A DNA stretch of 64,000 nucleotides from Rhizobium terrae (GCF_003425685.1 NZ_QJKM01000009.1:186001-250000), one strand, 5' to 3'; counted from the stretch's first letter, positions 7,983 to 17,080 are shown. Translations and numbers: made by a program. Notes: generated from the letters alone by a model not told the origin.

Positions 7983-8798
7983 CTATACATCCATCGAATT
8001 GTCGTTGTCGAAATCGCTGTTGTCGAAGTCCGGCTGGTCGTCTGCATCGTCGCCGTCATAGTCGGCCTGCTGCCAGCCGCCGTTGTCGTCCGAACCGCGA
8101 TCGCCGGCATTGTCCTTGTCCGCCGCCTCGCGTATTGCGTCATCGCCGAAATAGTTGTTGTTGATGATCGTTTCCTCGGCCGGTGCGGCGGGATTGCCGA
8201 ACGGGTTTGCGCCGGCAAAGGGGGAGCCCCAGCCGAGCGAATTGGCGTGGCTGCTGAAAATGCCGGAGAGCGAGTTGGCGAGCAGCATGCCGCCGGCGAC
8301 GCCCGCTGCCGTGCCGAGCGCGCCGCGCAGGAAACTGCCGCCGGCCGATGGCATGGCTTGGCTGCTCCAGGGACCGGACGGCGAGGGTGGCGCGCGATAG
8401 CCGTCGTCATAGTCGCTGCCGGTGCGATAGCTCTGGCGGGGGGCACTACTCCAGGGACCGGAGGATGGGGCGGGAGCGGCCTGCCGGGCAGGCTGCTGCG
8501 ATTGGCTGGTGCCGAAGATCGAGCTCAGGAAACCACCGCCCTGTTCGGCGCGGTGATGCTCGTTGTCCTCGGATTCGAGCTGCCGGACGCGCTCCTCCAG
8601 TTCCTTGATTCGGTTGGACGCGGCCTCCAGCCCCTTTTCCTGCACGATAACGGCCTGGGCGAGGTAATAGGCCGCATAGGGCTGTTCGCGGGTCGCCCGA
8701 TCGATCAGGGTTTCGGCGTCGCGGTCCCTGGGTGTTGAGGATGCGGTGCGCACGCGATCGAAAAGAGCGGTCAGGATCTGGCGTTCTTCCGGTGACAT
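7983..8798 (-). CDS. DUF2076 family protein
   Basis: This 271-residue protein starts at ATG 8798, with AAGGAGG 5 bases before it. The N-terminus MSPEERQILTALFDRV is typical of DUF2076. A short coiled coil follows (about residues 55-85, NRIKELEERVRQLES), then a Ser/Gly/Pro-rich stretch with repeated GPWSS, a Gly/Ala hydrophobic helix (GGSFLRGALGTAAGVAGGML) and a strongly acidic Asp/Asn-rich tail. No signal peptide is seen. The family is said to be periplasmic in some annotations, but here a membrane-associated cytoplasmic protein is as likely. Function unknown. Confidence 0.8.
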   Translation of the reverse strand: MSPEERQILTALFDRVRTASSTPRDRDAETLIDRATREQPYAAYYLAQAVIVQEKGLEAASNRIKELEERVRQLESEDNEHHRAEQGGGFLSSIFGTSQSQQPARQAAPAPSSGPWSSAPRQSYRTGSDYDDGYRAPPSPSGPWSSQAMPSAGGSFLRGALGTAAGVAGGMLLANSLSGIFSSHANSLGWGSPFAGANPFGNPAAPAEETIINNNYFGDDAIREAADKDNAGDRGSDDNGGWQQADYDGDDADDQPDFDNSDFDNDNSMDV

Positions 8799-8847
8799 TG
8801 TTGCCTCCTTGGGGGCTGTTGCCATCACCAAGGAGGTAGGAACGGAA

Positions 8848-8867
8848 TTCGGCTTTTCAAAGCCGAA
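8848..8867 (-). terminator. Possible terminator downstream of the HupE/UreJ gene
   Basis: TTCGGCTTT and AAAGCCGAA form a perfect 9-bp inverted repeat around two bases, 30 bases beyond the stop of the hupE-like gene. Only a short T stretch follows on the minus strand, so efficiency is uncertain. Confidence 0.4.
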
Positions 8868-8897
8868 CTCCCTTACATTTCGGTAATGCGGCCGGGA

Positions 8898-9485
8898 TCA
8901 GCCGAAAACCAAAGACAGGCCGAGCAGAGCGGTGGCGGCGCCGAGGACGCGGGTGACATATGGGCTGACGCGGGCGATGCCGAGGCCGAGTGCGATGCCG
9001 GCGATATGCAGCAGCGCCGTGGCGATCATGAAGCCGATGCCGAACTGGAGGGCGCCCGCCGAGCCCAGTTCTTCCCCATGCGCATGGCCGTGGAAGAGCG
9101 CGAAGACGCCGACGGTCGCGGCACAGGCAGCGGTGGGCAGGCGGACCGCCATGGCGACCAGCAGGCCAAGAGCGATGACCGAGGCGAGGATGGCCGGTTC
9201 GACGAAAGGAAGCCCTATGCCGGAGACCGCCAGGAAAAAGCCGATCGCCATGGTGCCGACGAAAGCCGACGGCACGATCCACAGCGCCTTGCCGCTGCTT
9301 TCGCTCTGGGCGACCTGAGCCGCCCAAAGGCCGACCGCCACCATGACCAGGATGTGATCCATGCCGAACAGCGGGTGCGAGACGCCGGCCATGAACGACC
9401 CGTGTTCCTCCGGGTTGAGATGGGCGAGGGCAGGCGCCGCCGCGGCGGCGAAAACGGCGGTGGCGAGTGAAAGGCGTTTCAACAT
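8898..9485 (-). CDS. hupE: HupE/UreJ family nickel/cobalt transporter-like membrane protein
   Basis: This 195-residue protein begins with a signal peptide (residues 1-21, ending ALA before HLNPEEHGS) and continues as about six membrane helices. It shows the family's metal-linked motifs HPLFGMDHILVMVAVG after the first loop and FALFHGHAHGEE mid-protein. HupE/UreJ proteins import nickel (or related metals) for hydrogenase or urease. No hydrogenase or urease gene lies nearby, so the metal's use is not visible. GGGGAACAAG precedes ATG 9485. It is transcribed alone and ends near a hairpin at 8848. Confidence 0.88.
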   Translation of the reverse strand: MLKRLSLATAVFAAAAAPALAHLNPEEHGSFMAGVSHPLFGMDHILVMVAVGLWAAQVAQSESSGKALWIVPSAFVGTMAIGFFLAVSGIGLPFVEPAILASVIALGLLVAMAVRLPTAACAATVGVFALFHGHAHGEELGSAGALQFGIGFMIATALLHIAGIALGLGIARVSPYVTRVLGAATALLGLSLVFG

Positions 9486-9703
9486 CTTGTTCCCCTGAAA
9501 ATCATTAGGATGCGGAATGACGGCAAGGAGGATAGGCCAGCGGCATTCCGCCTGTCCACCGGCAATCTCGGCGGAGGGCGGGGCGGAGCTACGTCATTCA
9601 CCTTAGTCGCCGGAAGGTGGTGTTCTTAGACTTCGCCTCCATTGTTTTACGGCCGCGAACACATTATGTCCCGTATATGAATCTGATGCAGGAGACTCTG
9701 ACT

Positions 9704-10294
9704 GTGCTCGACGACGAAGACGACAAGGACGACAAGACCAAGGAACTGCCGCTCGGCAAGGAAACGGAGGCGAACCTTTTCAAGTCGCGTTCGATCTTCA
9801 TCTACGGCCCTATCACCCAGGAACTGGCGCAGAAGGTCAATACGCAGCTGGTCGCGCTTGCCGCCGCCAGCGACGAGGATATCCGCGTCTACGTCAATTC
9901 CCCCGGCGGCCACGTGGAATCGGGCGATTCGATCCATGACATGGTCAAGTTCATCAAGCCGAAGGTCTGGATGATCGGTACCGGCTGGGTCGCTTCCGCC
10001 GGCGCGCTGATCTACGTTTCGGCCGCAAAGGAGCGCCGCATCGCGCTGCCGAATACCCGCTTCCTCCTGCACCAACCGTCCGGCGGCACTCGCGGCATGG
10101 CGTCCGACATCGAGATCCAGGCCCGCGAGATCATCAAGATGAACGAGCGCCTGATTAAGATCTTCTCCAAGGCTACCGGCCAGTCGGAAGAAAAGATCGC
10201 CAAGGACATCGATCGCGACTACTGGCTCTCCGCCGATGAGGCCAAGGATTATGGCCTGGTGTCGAAGATCGTCACCTCGCAGAGCGAAATCTGA
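9704..10294 (+). CDS. clpP: ClpP-like serine peptidase subunit
   Basis: With GTG 9704 as start the protein has 196 residues. That start is chosen because AGGAGA lies 8 bases before it and homologues begin with the same acidic stretch; ATGs at 9677 and 9686 lack a Shine-Dalgarno. The ClpP fold is clear and the triad looks complete: Ser98 in GWVASAG, His123 in FLLHQPSGG, Asp172 in [10 protein letters not shown]. The Ser motif differs from the standard GQAASMG, so this is the divergent rhizobial paralogue rather than the main clpP next to clpX. No Clp ATPase gene adjoins it. It is presumably a tetradecamer with ClpX or ClpA. Confidence 0.88.
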   Translation: MLDDEDDKDDKTKELPLGKETEANLFKSRSIFIYGPITQELAQKVNTQLVALAAASDEDIRVYVNSPGGHVESGDSIHDMVKFIKPKVWMIGTGWVASAGALIYVSAAKERRIALPNTRFLLHQPSGGTRGMASDIEIQAREIIKMNERLIKIFSKATGQSEEKIAKDIDRDYWLSADEAKDYGLVSKIVTSQSEI

Positions 10295-10310
10295 TTGCAA
10301 CGAGCTCTGA

Positions 10311-10345
10311 AAAGCCCCGCCGGTGGAAAATCGGCGGGGCTTTTT
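10311..10345 (+). terminator. Intrinsic terminator after the clpP-like gene
   Basis: AAAGCCCCGCCG (10311-10322) pairs with CGGCGGGGCTTT (10332-10343) over a 9-base loop, then T residues follow. It ends the clpP transcript and faces the convergent MerR-ATPase gene. Confidence 0.9.
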
Positions 10346-10482
10346 CGTTTCGGAGCCAAGGACTGCGCGCGGCGATCCGGATTTCGCGGAAGCCTGTGTC
10401 GTTCCGCCTTTCGGGCAGGTTGGAAACGTGCCGCAGACGGTCGGTCAGCTGCGGCTTTTCAAGCGTAACCGTTGCAGCGGCC

Positions 10483-11517
10483 TCACGCCACCTGCGGCCT
10501 GAAGGCGATGACACCTTCGGTGCGGGCGCGGACCTCCGGCGTGGCCAGGCAGGTGGCGACGGCCTCGTAGCCCGGTGCGCCGGGATAGGGCAGGACGCGG
10601 GTCGGCGGGCTGTGGTTCGCCGGGCAGAGGATGATCGCTTCGTCCGGATCGACTGCGCCGAGTTCGAGGATCGCGGAGGAACGGGTCAGCATGAAGATCG
10701 GCCGGGCACCGGGGCCGCGCCGGCGCAGATGGGCGATGACGGCCTCCTGCGTCGCCTGATCAAGACCCTGCTCGATCATGTCGATCACTGACGGTCCTGA
10801 CGGATCCTCTTCTATGGCGACGAGGAGGGCGGTGAGGGCCGGGGAGGGCGAGGCGCCGTCTTCCACGAGCCATGCCATCGCCTGCGCGACGCGTGCCTTC
10901 AGGGCCGGATCGGCCTCCATGCGGGTACGGGCGCCGGCGGCATCGTCAGCGCTGCGGTCGAGGCCGACAAAGGTGGCGCCGGGCAGATTTTCGGCGATCG
11001 CCCGCGCAAGCCGTGTCTTGCCGCTGCCGAGCGGACCGATGATGTAGGTGAGCGGCCGCATGTCGCGAAGCTCGAAACGCTCGCCGCCCCAGGGCCACGG
11101 AAGATCGAAGGCGGCGATCACTTCGCCCGCCGGCCGGACAAGCCGCCGCAGCTCCCGCATCTTCGGCGGATACCCCTCGGCGAGGCCGGCGCGCAGGTCG
11201 CGGACGGTCTCGATGGTCGCGGAGAGCTGGCGGACCCCCTCTTCGAGCCGTTTCTGATGATCGGCAAGTGCGGGTGCCAAGCCCTGCGGATCGCCTTTCA
11301 GGACACGTGCGACCTGGCCGAGGCTCAAACCAAGCGCACGGAGCGCCGCGATCTCGGTGGCACAGTCCATCTCTGTGGGCCCGTAGGTCCGCCAGCCGGC
11401 GGCGGTGCGCACGGGGATGAGAAGCCCGCGCTGTTCGTAGAGGCGCAGCGCCTTCTGGGAAATGCCGAGCCGTTCGGCGGCTTCGGAGGCGTTGATGTAG
11501 GGTGCGGAAGAAGTCAA
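10483..11517 (-). CDS. MerR-family regulator fused to an ABC-like ATPase domain
   Basis: This 344-residue protein has a MerR winged-helix DNA-binding domain at residues 7-75 (INASEAAERLGISQKALRLYEQRGLL) and a dimerisation-like helix to about 120. A P-loop domain follows, with Walker A GPLGSGKT at 161-168 and an ABC-type Walker B/D-loop segment (SVIDMIEQGLDQAT, 243-256). No LSGGQ signature is evident. The start is TTG 11517, supported by GAGGTGATT four bases upstream; no ATG is near. MerR proteins normally carry a small ligand pocket, so an ATPase effector is unusual. It may sense nucleotide state or a partner protein. It is transcribed alone. Confidence 0.8.
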   Translation of the reverse strand: MTSSAPYINASEAAERLGISQKALRLYEQRGLLIPVRTAAGWRTYGPTEMDCATEIAALRALGLSLGQVARVLKGDPQGLAPALADHQKRLEEGVRQLSATIETVRDLRAGLAEGYPPKMRELRRLVRPAGEVIAAFDLPWPWGGERFELRDMRPLTYIIGPLGSGKTRLARAIAENLPGATFVGLDRSADDAAGARTRMEADPALKARVAQAMAWLVEDGASPSPALTALLVAIEEDPSGPSVIDMIEQGLDQATQEAVIAHLRRRGPGARPIFMLTRSSAILELGAVDPDEAIILCPANHSPPTRVLPYPGAPGYEAVATCLATPEVRARTEGVIAFRPQVA

Positions 11518-11637
11518 GGAATCACCTCGCTGGTTGTTGACCGCCTCTCTATCGGGGCAGCCCCAGGGGCCGGGTCAATGGGTGATTGGAAGATGCGGCA
11601 TTTTAGGACCGGCGCCTTCAGTGGCGCGCCCGCCGGG

Positions 11638-14334
11638 TCAGGCGAGACGCGCCACGGAGGAGATGCCGGCGGGTTGGTAACCGTTCTGCCAGTCTTTCGC
11701 AAAAGTGGCGAAATCGGAGGCCGACATCGGCTTTGCGAAGGCATATCCTTGCAGGACCTGGCATCCGAGGTTGCGCAGGATCTCCACATGGGCGGCCGTC
11801 TCGACGCCTTCCGCGACGATCTCGATGCCCTGCGAGCGGCCGATCTCGATGATCGAGGCGACCAGCCGGCGCTGCGAACCCGAGGCGTCGAGCGGCGCGA
11901 TGAGCTTGCGATCGATCTTCAGCCTTTTCGGCCCGAGTTCCAGAAGGCTGACGATCGAGGCGTGGCCGGTGCCGAAATCATCGATCTCGATATCGATGCC
12001 AAGCGCCTTCAGCTTCCGGATGGCGGCGGTGAGTTCCTGATCCTGACCTTCGAAGGAAATGGATTCCAGAAGCTCCACCGAAAGCGTTCCCGGCTGGAAC
12101 GACAGTTCGGAAAGCCGCTTGAACAGCCGCTCCTCCGTCAGCCGCTGGGCGGATATGTTGACCGACAGGTGCGGGATTTCTAGGTCGAGCGCCCGCCAGC
12201 GCATCGCTTCGAACAGCGCCTTTTCGAGAATGACGGCGTCGATGTCAGACGCCCGGTGCAGGCTTTCGGCGATCGTCAAGAACCGGTCCGGGGTCAGCAC
12301 GCCGTGCTCGGGGTGGTCCCATCGGGCGAGCGCCTCGACGCCGGTTATCTTCAGCGATTGCGCATCGAACTGCGGCTGGAAATAGGGGATGATCTGGTCG
12401 CGTTCCAGCGCCGTCAACAGTTCGTCCGAGATGCGCTTGGTGAGGACAGCCGCCGAACGCAGTTCCTCCGTGAAGATCTCGACGCGGTTGCGGCCGCGCT
12501 TCTTGGCCTGATAGAGGGCTATGTCGGCATTGATCAGCAACTCGCTCAGTTCTTCGCCGGCAGATGTCTGGCAGGCAATGCCGGCGCTGCAACCGACACG
12601 ACACTGGTGCCCGTCGACATCAATGGGTTTTGAAAGCGCCCTGACGATCGACTGTGCGAGCTGCTCGGCGCGCTTCAGGGGCTCGGCGCCGCCCGCCACC
12701 ACCACGAACTCGTCGCCGCCGATGCGTGAGACGAATTCTTCCGGTCCAAGCTGTTCCAGAAGCCGGGATGTGCAGGCCTTGAGCACTGCATCGCCCGCCG
12801 CATGTCCCAAAGTATCGTTGACTTCCTTGAACCGATCGAGATCAATGTGGATGAACGCCAGGCGGTGATCGGATGCCGTCGCTTGCGAGGCCGTCATGAA
12901 CTGATCGAGGAACCGGCGGTTGGCGAGCCCCGTCAACGCGTCATGCAGCGATTGATGTTCGAGCGTCTTCCTTGCCGACCGAAGCTCGTCGTTCTGGCGC
13001 TCCGCCCTAGCGCGGGCATCGCGAAGCTGCATTTGGAGCGTCACGTCCCCGGTTACGTCCCAATTCGCGCCGACGACCCGCTTGGTGCCGTTCGCCGTCC
13101 GGTAGGTGGCGCCATGAGCGCGGATATAACGGATTTCTCCATTGCTCGAAACGACGCGGAACTCTGTGCGGTAGCTCGACTCATCCCGAAGCGCTTTCAG
13201 GAACAGCGTTTCCGCAGTCTCGATATCGTTGGAATGCACGGCGCTTCGCCAATCATTGTATTCGCAGATCGTTTTTTCCGGCGGCGCATCGTAGAGCTCG
13301 CGCATCCGCCGGTCCCAGATCAACATGTCTGTCGACGGCTCGTATTCCCACACGCCGACGCCGGAGGCTTCGAGGGCCATTTCCAGCCGCTGGGAAAGCG
13401 TTTCGAGCTGCTCCTCGCGCTGCTGAAGGATGCGGATGTTGCGGGAGCGCTGTTTCATCAGCAGGCCGGCCCAGATCAGCGGGGCGACGATGCAGAAGGT
13501 GATCAGCAATGCCCATATGCGGAAGCTGGCGATGTCGGGCGGCGAGGTCTGCCATCCATCCCTCGGGACAGCGGCAAGATACCAGGTGTCGTAGCCGAGC
13601 TCGATTCTCGTCTTGACAGGATCCCGGGAGAACACCTCCAGGCTTCCGAGGAATATGTCCTTTTCGCCGGGAACAGGCCGTTGGGCTATCGCGATGTCCA
13701 GGCTCTGACGCGAGGTGTTGACGTCGCTGTCGGTATAGAGTCGGTTGAGATCGATGACCGCGGAAACGATGCCCCAGAACCGCCCGCTCGATAGCGAGAA
13801 GACCGGATAGCGGGCAATCAGTCCCTGACCTCCCTGGACCAGATTGACCGGTCCGGTGATCACCAGCGCGCGCCGTTCGACGGCCTTCATCACCGCATCC
13901 CTCTGCTGTTCGTTGGCGCGGTAGTCTAGTCCGATGCTCTTTTTATTGGCCTCCTCGGGATAAACGAGGTTGATGACCAGGTCCTGCGCCCCGGCGATGT
14001 TGCGCAGTTGCGAGGGAACGCCGAGAATCCGCTCCGACAGTGCCGAAAACTGCGGCTGTGTCATGTTGGGGTTTGCAGCGAGCGCCGCGACAAGCCCGTA
14101 GATCAGGTTGACGTTGCCGTGGATGTTGGTTTCGAGATTGGACGCCACCCTGGCCAGTTGTTCTGCCGCCTTGACCTGCTGGGCGATCCGGAACTGGTTG
14201 CGCTGCTCCAGATCCGCGCGCACCACGCCTATGAGCACGGCGGTGACCGCCAGGATCGCAGGCAGGAAATAACCGAGACCCAGCAACTGCGGACGGGACA
14301 ATTTTGATTTCAAGACAAAGGCAGGCGAGATCAT
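11638..14334 (-). CDS. Membrane CHASE-like/PAS/GGDEF/EAL cyclic-di-GMP protein
   Basis: An 898-residue protein: TM1 at about 16-38, an extracytoplasmic CHASE-like sensor (40-265), TM2 at about 273-293, a PAS domain (320-430), GGDEF (460-630) and EAL (640-890). The GGDEF active site RIGGDEF is near residue 540 and lacks the RxxD inhibition site. EAL catalytic motifs are present: VEALARWDHP near 666, NISAQRL, IDDFGTG, LKIDRKL and AEGVET. It could make or degrade cyclic-di-GMP; phosphodiesterase output is a reasonable guess. ATG 14334 follows GGAAG; ATG 14361 is an alternative. The GGDEF gene upstream at 14442 points the same way, 107 bases away. Confidence 0.9.
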   Translation of the reverse strand: MISPAFVLKSKLSRPQLLGLGYFLPAILAVTAVLIGVVRADLEQRNQFRIAQQVKAAEQLARVASNLETNIHGNVNLIYGLVAALAANPNMTQPQFSALSERILGVPSQLRNIAGAQDLVINLVYPEEANKKSIGLDYRANEQQRDAVMKAVERRALVITGPVNLVQGGQGLIARYPVFSLSSGRFWGIVSAVIDLNRLYTDSDVNTSRQSLDIAIAQRPVPGEKDIFLGSLEVFSRDPVKTRIELGYDTWYLAAVPRDGWQTSPPDIASFRIWALLITFCIVAPLIWAGLLMKQRSRNIRILQQREEQLETLSQRLEMALEASGVGVWEYEPSTDMLIWDRRMRELYDAPPEKTICEYNDWRSAVHSNDIETAETLFLKALRDESSYRTEFRVVSSNGEIRYIRAHGATYRTANGTKRVVGANWDVTGDVTLQMQLRDARARAERQNDELRSARKTLEHQSLHDALTGLANRRFLDQFMTASQATASDHRLAFIHIDLDRFKEVNDTLGHAAGDAVLKACTSRLLEQLGPEEFVSRIGGDEFVVVAGGAEPLKRAEQLAQSIVRALSKPIDVDGHQCRVGCSAGIACQTSAGEELSELLINADIALYQAKKRGRNRVEIFTEELRSAAVLTKRISDELLTALERDQIIPYFQPQFDAQSLKITGVEALARWDHPEHGVLTPDRFLTIAESLHRASDIDAVILEKALFEAMRWRALDLEIPHLSVNISAQRLTEERLFKRLSELSFQPGTLSVELLESISFEGQDQELTAAIRKLKALGIDIEIDDFGTGHASIVSLLELGPKRLKIDRKLIAPLDASGSQRRLVASIIEIGRSQGIEIVAEGVETAAHVEILRNLGCQVLQGYAFAKPMSASDFATFAKDWQNGYQPAGISSVARLA

Positions 14335-14441
14335 CAGGGCTTCCGCTATCTCACCCACCATCGCCGACAAACTTTAATATTGTCTAATTTAATCTGACGA
14401 CACGAACGGCGCATGCCGTTCGCGACCGATCGCAAGCACGT

Positions 14442-15389
14442 CTATGCGATGCTCATCTGGTCCCTGCCAGCGCGCTTGGAGCGGTAGAGCCCTTCATCGG
14501 CGCGCTTCAGGACGTCCTCGAAGGACGTGTCGGCTTCCTGGAATTCGCCCAGGCCGCCGCTGATGGTGACATGATATCCGAGGGTTTCCCTAAGATCCGA
14601 AGGTATCCGCTGGCGCAACCGGTTAGCGATGACGATGCCGTGCTCCCGCCGGGTGGCGGGCATCACGACCACGAACTCGTCGCCACCGAGCCGGGCGAGG
14701 AAATCGGTCTTACGCAATTGCTGGCGACAGATGCCGGCGATCGCCTGGAGAACGGCGTCGCCCACCGCGTGGCCGAGTTCGTCGTTGACGGTCTTGAAGT
14801 TGTCTACATCGAACATCAGCACCGATGTCGGAATATGCTCGTCGCGAAAGAGTTCGAATTTCAGGCCGAGCACGTCCATCAGCTTGCGCCGGTTGAAGAA
14901 GCCGGTCAGCGCGTCGGTCTCGCTCTGATGGCGAAGCTGGTTCTCGACAGCGTTTTTTTCGGTGATGTTGCTCGCCACCCAAATGACCGCGTCTTCGCCT
15001 TCGACCTGGAAGCCGAGCGCCTGGACGCGGCCCTCGAACCAGATGGGGTGGTCCGGGCCGGCACTTTCGAGGCCTTTGATATCGCTGCCGGAAAGACTGT
15101 ATTCGACGACGTGGAGAGCCCGAGAGGCGAGCGCCTTCTCGATCTCCCGCACGAAGCGGTGCGCCTTCTCGAACTGCAGCACCTCATAGACGTTGCGGCC
15201 GACGAGGCCGCTGCCGTCGTGATAGTAGCGCGTGTCCTTGCCGCCGAAGATCGCCGCGTAACGGCCGCTTCGGGTCAGGATGAAGCACGGGTCGGGCAGG
15301 GTGGAAAGAATGAAAAAAAGCTGCTCGCCGGAAAAGATGGTTTCTCTTCCGACGTCGTTTTCTGCGAGGCGCTCTGGCGATGCCGTCAT
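14442..15389 (-). CDS. PAS-GGDEF diguanylate cyclase
   Basis: This 315-residue cytoplasmic protein has a PAS-type sensor (about residues 25-140, LPDPCFILTRSGRYAAIFGG) followed by GGDEF (about 150-315). The catalytic motif RLGGDEF lies near residue 233, and RKTD five residues before it is the RxxD product-inhibition site, so it should be an active, feedback-controlled cyclic-di-GMP synthase. No membrane segment is seen. ATG 15389 follows AGGGA at 7 bases. Its neighbour at 11638-14334 carries an EAL domain and may oppose it. Confidence 0.9.
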   Translation of the reverse strand: MTASPERLAENDVGRETIFSGEQLFFILSTLPDPCFILTRSGRYAAIFGGKDTRYYHDGSGLVGRNVYEVLQFEKAHRFVREIEKALASRALHVVEYSLSGSDIKGLESAGPDHPIWFEGRVQALGFQVEGEDAVIWVASNITEKNAVENQLRHQSETDALTGFFNRRKLMDVLGLKFELFRDEHIPTSVLMFDVDNFKTVNDELGHAVGDAVLQAIAGICRQQLRKTDFLARLGGDEFVVVMPATRREHGIVIANRLRQRIPSDLRETLGYHVTISGGLGEFQEADTSFEDVLKRADEGLYRSKRAGRDQMSIA

Positions 15390-15680
15390 GGCTTTTCCCT
15401 GGGCGGTTTTCCTGGCACGGCGTCTGCCATGGCGAAGCAGGCGGGCGGGTGTCACAAGCCGGCCAAGGCTAACTGCAACTTCCTTCGAAATTATCAACGA
15501 ATGCGAATATTCTAACAGACGGTTGTCCGCCGGCATCGGGAGGCGGCATCACGCCCAGCGAACCGTCGCCGGCGCCCGGAATTTCGCCTGAGACCGTACC
15601 CGTTTGCCGGCGGCGTGCCTTGCCTTCCTTGCCGGGCTTATGCTCGATAGCGGACTTTCGCATTCACGGACCTCGCCACA

Positions 15681-16865
15681 ATGCTCAAGGATTTTTCCGT
15701 CTCTGCCCTGATGATGGGCCTGCTCACGGCCTTCGTCGGCTTCATCAGTTCGTTTGCGGTGATCATGCAGGGACTGCAGGCCATGGGCGCGACGGCACCG
15801 GAGATCGCCTCGGCACTTTTGGCGCAGTCGGTCTCGATGGGCTTGCTGGCGATGGTCTTTTCCGCCCGGTACCGCATGCCGATCAGCATCGCCTGGTCGA
15901 CGCCCGGTGCGGCGCTGCTGTCCGGCATCAGTGCAATAGAGGGCGGTTTTCCGGCGACCGTCGGCGCCTTCGTCGTCTGCGGCGTGCTGATCATCCTGTC
16001 CGGCCTGTTCCGGCCACTCGGACGGGCGATCCGGATGATCCCGGCGCCGCTCGCCAATGCCATGCTCGCCGGCATTCTGCTCAGCCTCTGCCTCGCGCCG
16101 GTGAAGGCGGTCGCCTTCAATGCCGCGTTCGGCCTGCCGATCGTCATCACCTGGATGGTCGTCGTTTCCCGTTGGCGGCTCTGGGCGGTGCCTGCCTCGC
16201 TCGGCGCGCTGATCCTGGTGCTGATCTTCGGCGTCGACCTGCCGCCGGACATCATGGCGCAGATCGGCGCGGCGATCCAGCCGGACCTGACCTTCATAAC
16301 ACCGGTCTTCACGCTGCACGGCGCGATCTCGGTGGCGATTCCGCTTTTCATCGTCACCATGGCCTCCCAGAACATTCCGGGCATCGCCATCCTCAAGGTG
16401 CATCACTACGAGCCGCCGCCGGGAGTGCTTTTTGCCGGCACCGGCCTCTTCTCCATCCTCGGCGGCCTCGTGGGGGGCGTGCCGGTCAACATGGCGGCGA
16501 TCACCGCGGCGATGTGCGCCAGCGACGACGCCCATCCCGATCCGGCAAAACGCTACTGGGCGGCGATCGTCGGCGGCTCCGGGTATATCGTGCTCGGGCT
16601 CGTCGCCGGCGGCATCATCGCCTTCGTCTCGCTGGCGCCGCCGGTTCTCCTCCAGGCGGTGGCGGGTCTCGGCCTGATCGCGGCGTTTTCGAGCGCGGCC
16701 TTCGCCGCCTATCGCGAGCCGGAAACGCGGGAGGCAGCGGCGATCACCTTCCTCGTCACCGCTTCCGGCACCTCGTTCGCCGGCATTTCCGGCGCCTTCT
16801 GGGGGCTTGTGGCGGGCGGCGTGATGATGGGACTGCAGCGCTTCATGCGGTCGCCAAAAAAGTAA
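15681..16865 (+). CDS. benE: BenE-family benzoate/H+ symporter-like transporter
   Basis: This 394-residue protein has about eleven to twelve hydrophobic helices and the BenE sequence pattern: VGFISSFAVIMQGLQAMGA near the start, AWSTPGAALL, VTMASQNIPGIAILK and PVNMAAITAAMC. BenE proteins import benzoate with protons. No benzoate-degrading genes are near, so the substrate may be another aromatic acid. ATG 15681 has only a weak ACGGA upstream but fits the conserved N-terminus. It is followed by the leu leader promoter only 9 bases after its stop. Confidence 0.88.
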   Translation: MLKDFSVSALMMGLLTAFVGFISSFAVIMQGLQAMGATAPEIASALLAQSVSMGLLAMVFSARYRMPISIAWSTPGAALLSGISAIEGGFPATVGAFVVCGVLIILSGLFRPLGRAIRMIPAPLANAMLAGILLSLCLAPVKAVAFNAAFGLPIVITWMVVVSRWRLWAVPASLGALILVLIFGVDLPPDIMAQIGAAIQPDLTFITPVFTLHGAISVAIPLFIVTMASQNIPGIAILKVHHYEPPPGVLFAGTGLFSILGGLVGGVPVNMAAITAAMCASDDAHPDPAKRYWAAIVGGSGYIVLGLVAGGIIAFVSLAPPVLLQAVAGLGLIAAFSSAAFAAYREPETREAAAITFLVTASGTSFAGISGAFWGLVAGGVMMGLQRFMRSPKK

Positions 16866-16873
16866 ACGGGGAC

Positions 16874-16902
16874 TTGCCTCGATTTTCAGCCGCAGTTATA
16901 CA
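16874..16902 (+). promoter_or_regulatory. Predicted promoter of the leuA leader transcript
   Basis: TTGCCT (16874-16879) and TATACA (16897-16902) are 17 bases apart. Eight bases after the -10 box lies the ATG at 16911, so the leader mRNA would start on or right next to its start codon, the same geometry as the trp leader. Confidence 0.6.
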
Positions 16903-16910
16903 TCCTGCCC

Positions 16911-17036
16911 ATGACCATGACAGGCGCAATCATGTCCGACCGTTCGTCTACCCGTCGCTTCGCGGCCGGGACGCCGGTTCTTGCGCTTTCCTCGCTTCTT
17001 AGCCTCGACCTTACGCGCGGTTGCCGGGTCCGTTGA
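16911..17036 (+). CDS. Leucine-rich leader peptide upstream of leuA
   Basis: A 41-codon frame from ATG 16911 (34 codons from ATG 16932) ends at TGA 17034. Its middle reads VLALSSLLSLDLTRG: six Leu codons within eleven residues, five of them CTT, a minor codon in G+C-rich genes, and one CTC. This is the signature of a Leu-sensing leader peptide, positioned 155 bases before the leucine-synthesis gene leuA. Ribosomes would stall here when charged tRNA-Leu is scarce. No Shine-Dalgarno precedes either ATG, consistent with leaderless translation from 16911. I found no established name for it. Confidence 0.65.
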   Translation: MTMTGAIMSDRSSTRRFAAGTPVLALSSLLSLDLTRGCRVR

Positions 17037-17080
17037 GGAGCGCCCGGCGGCCGAAAGCCCGCCCGGCATAAGAGCTCCTC
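17023..17080 (+). promoter_or_regulatory. Alternative-pairing region of the leuA leader
   Basis: GCCGGG (17023-17028) can pair with either of two CCCGGC copies (17043-17048 or 17062-17067), and GAGGAGC around the leader stop (17035-17041) pairs with GCTCCTC (17074-17080). These stems exclude one another in part, as in an attenuator. No U run follows, so any termination would need Rho, or control would be translational. Confidence 0.45.
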
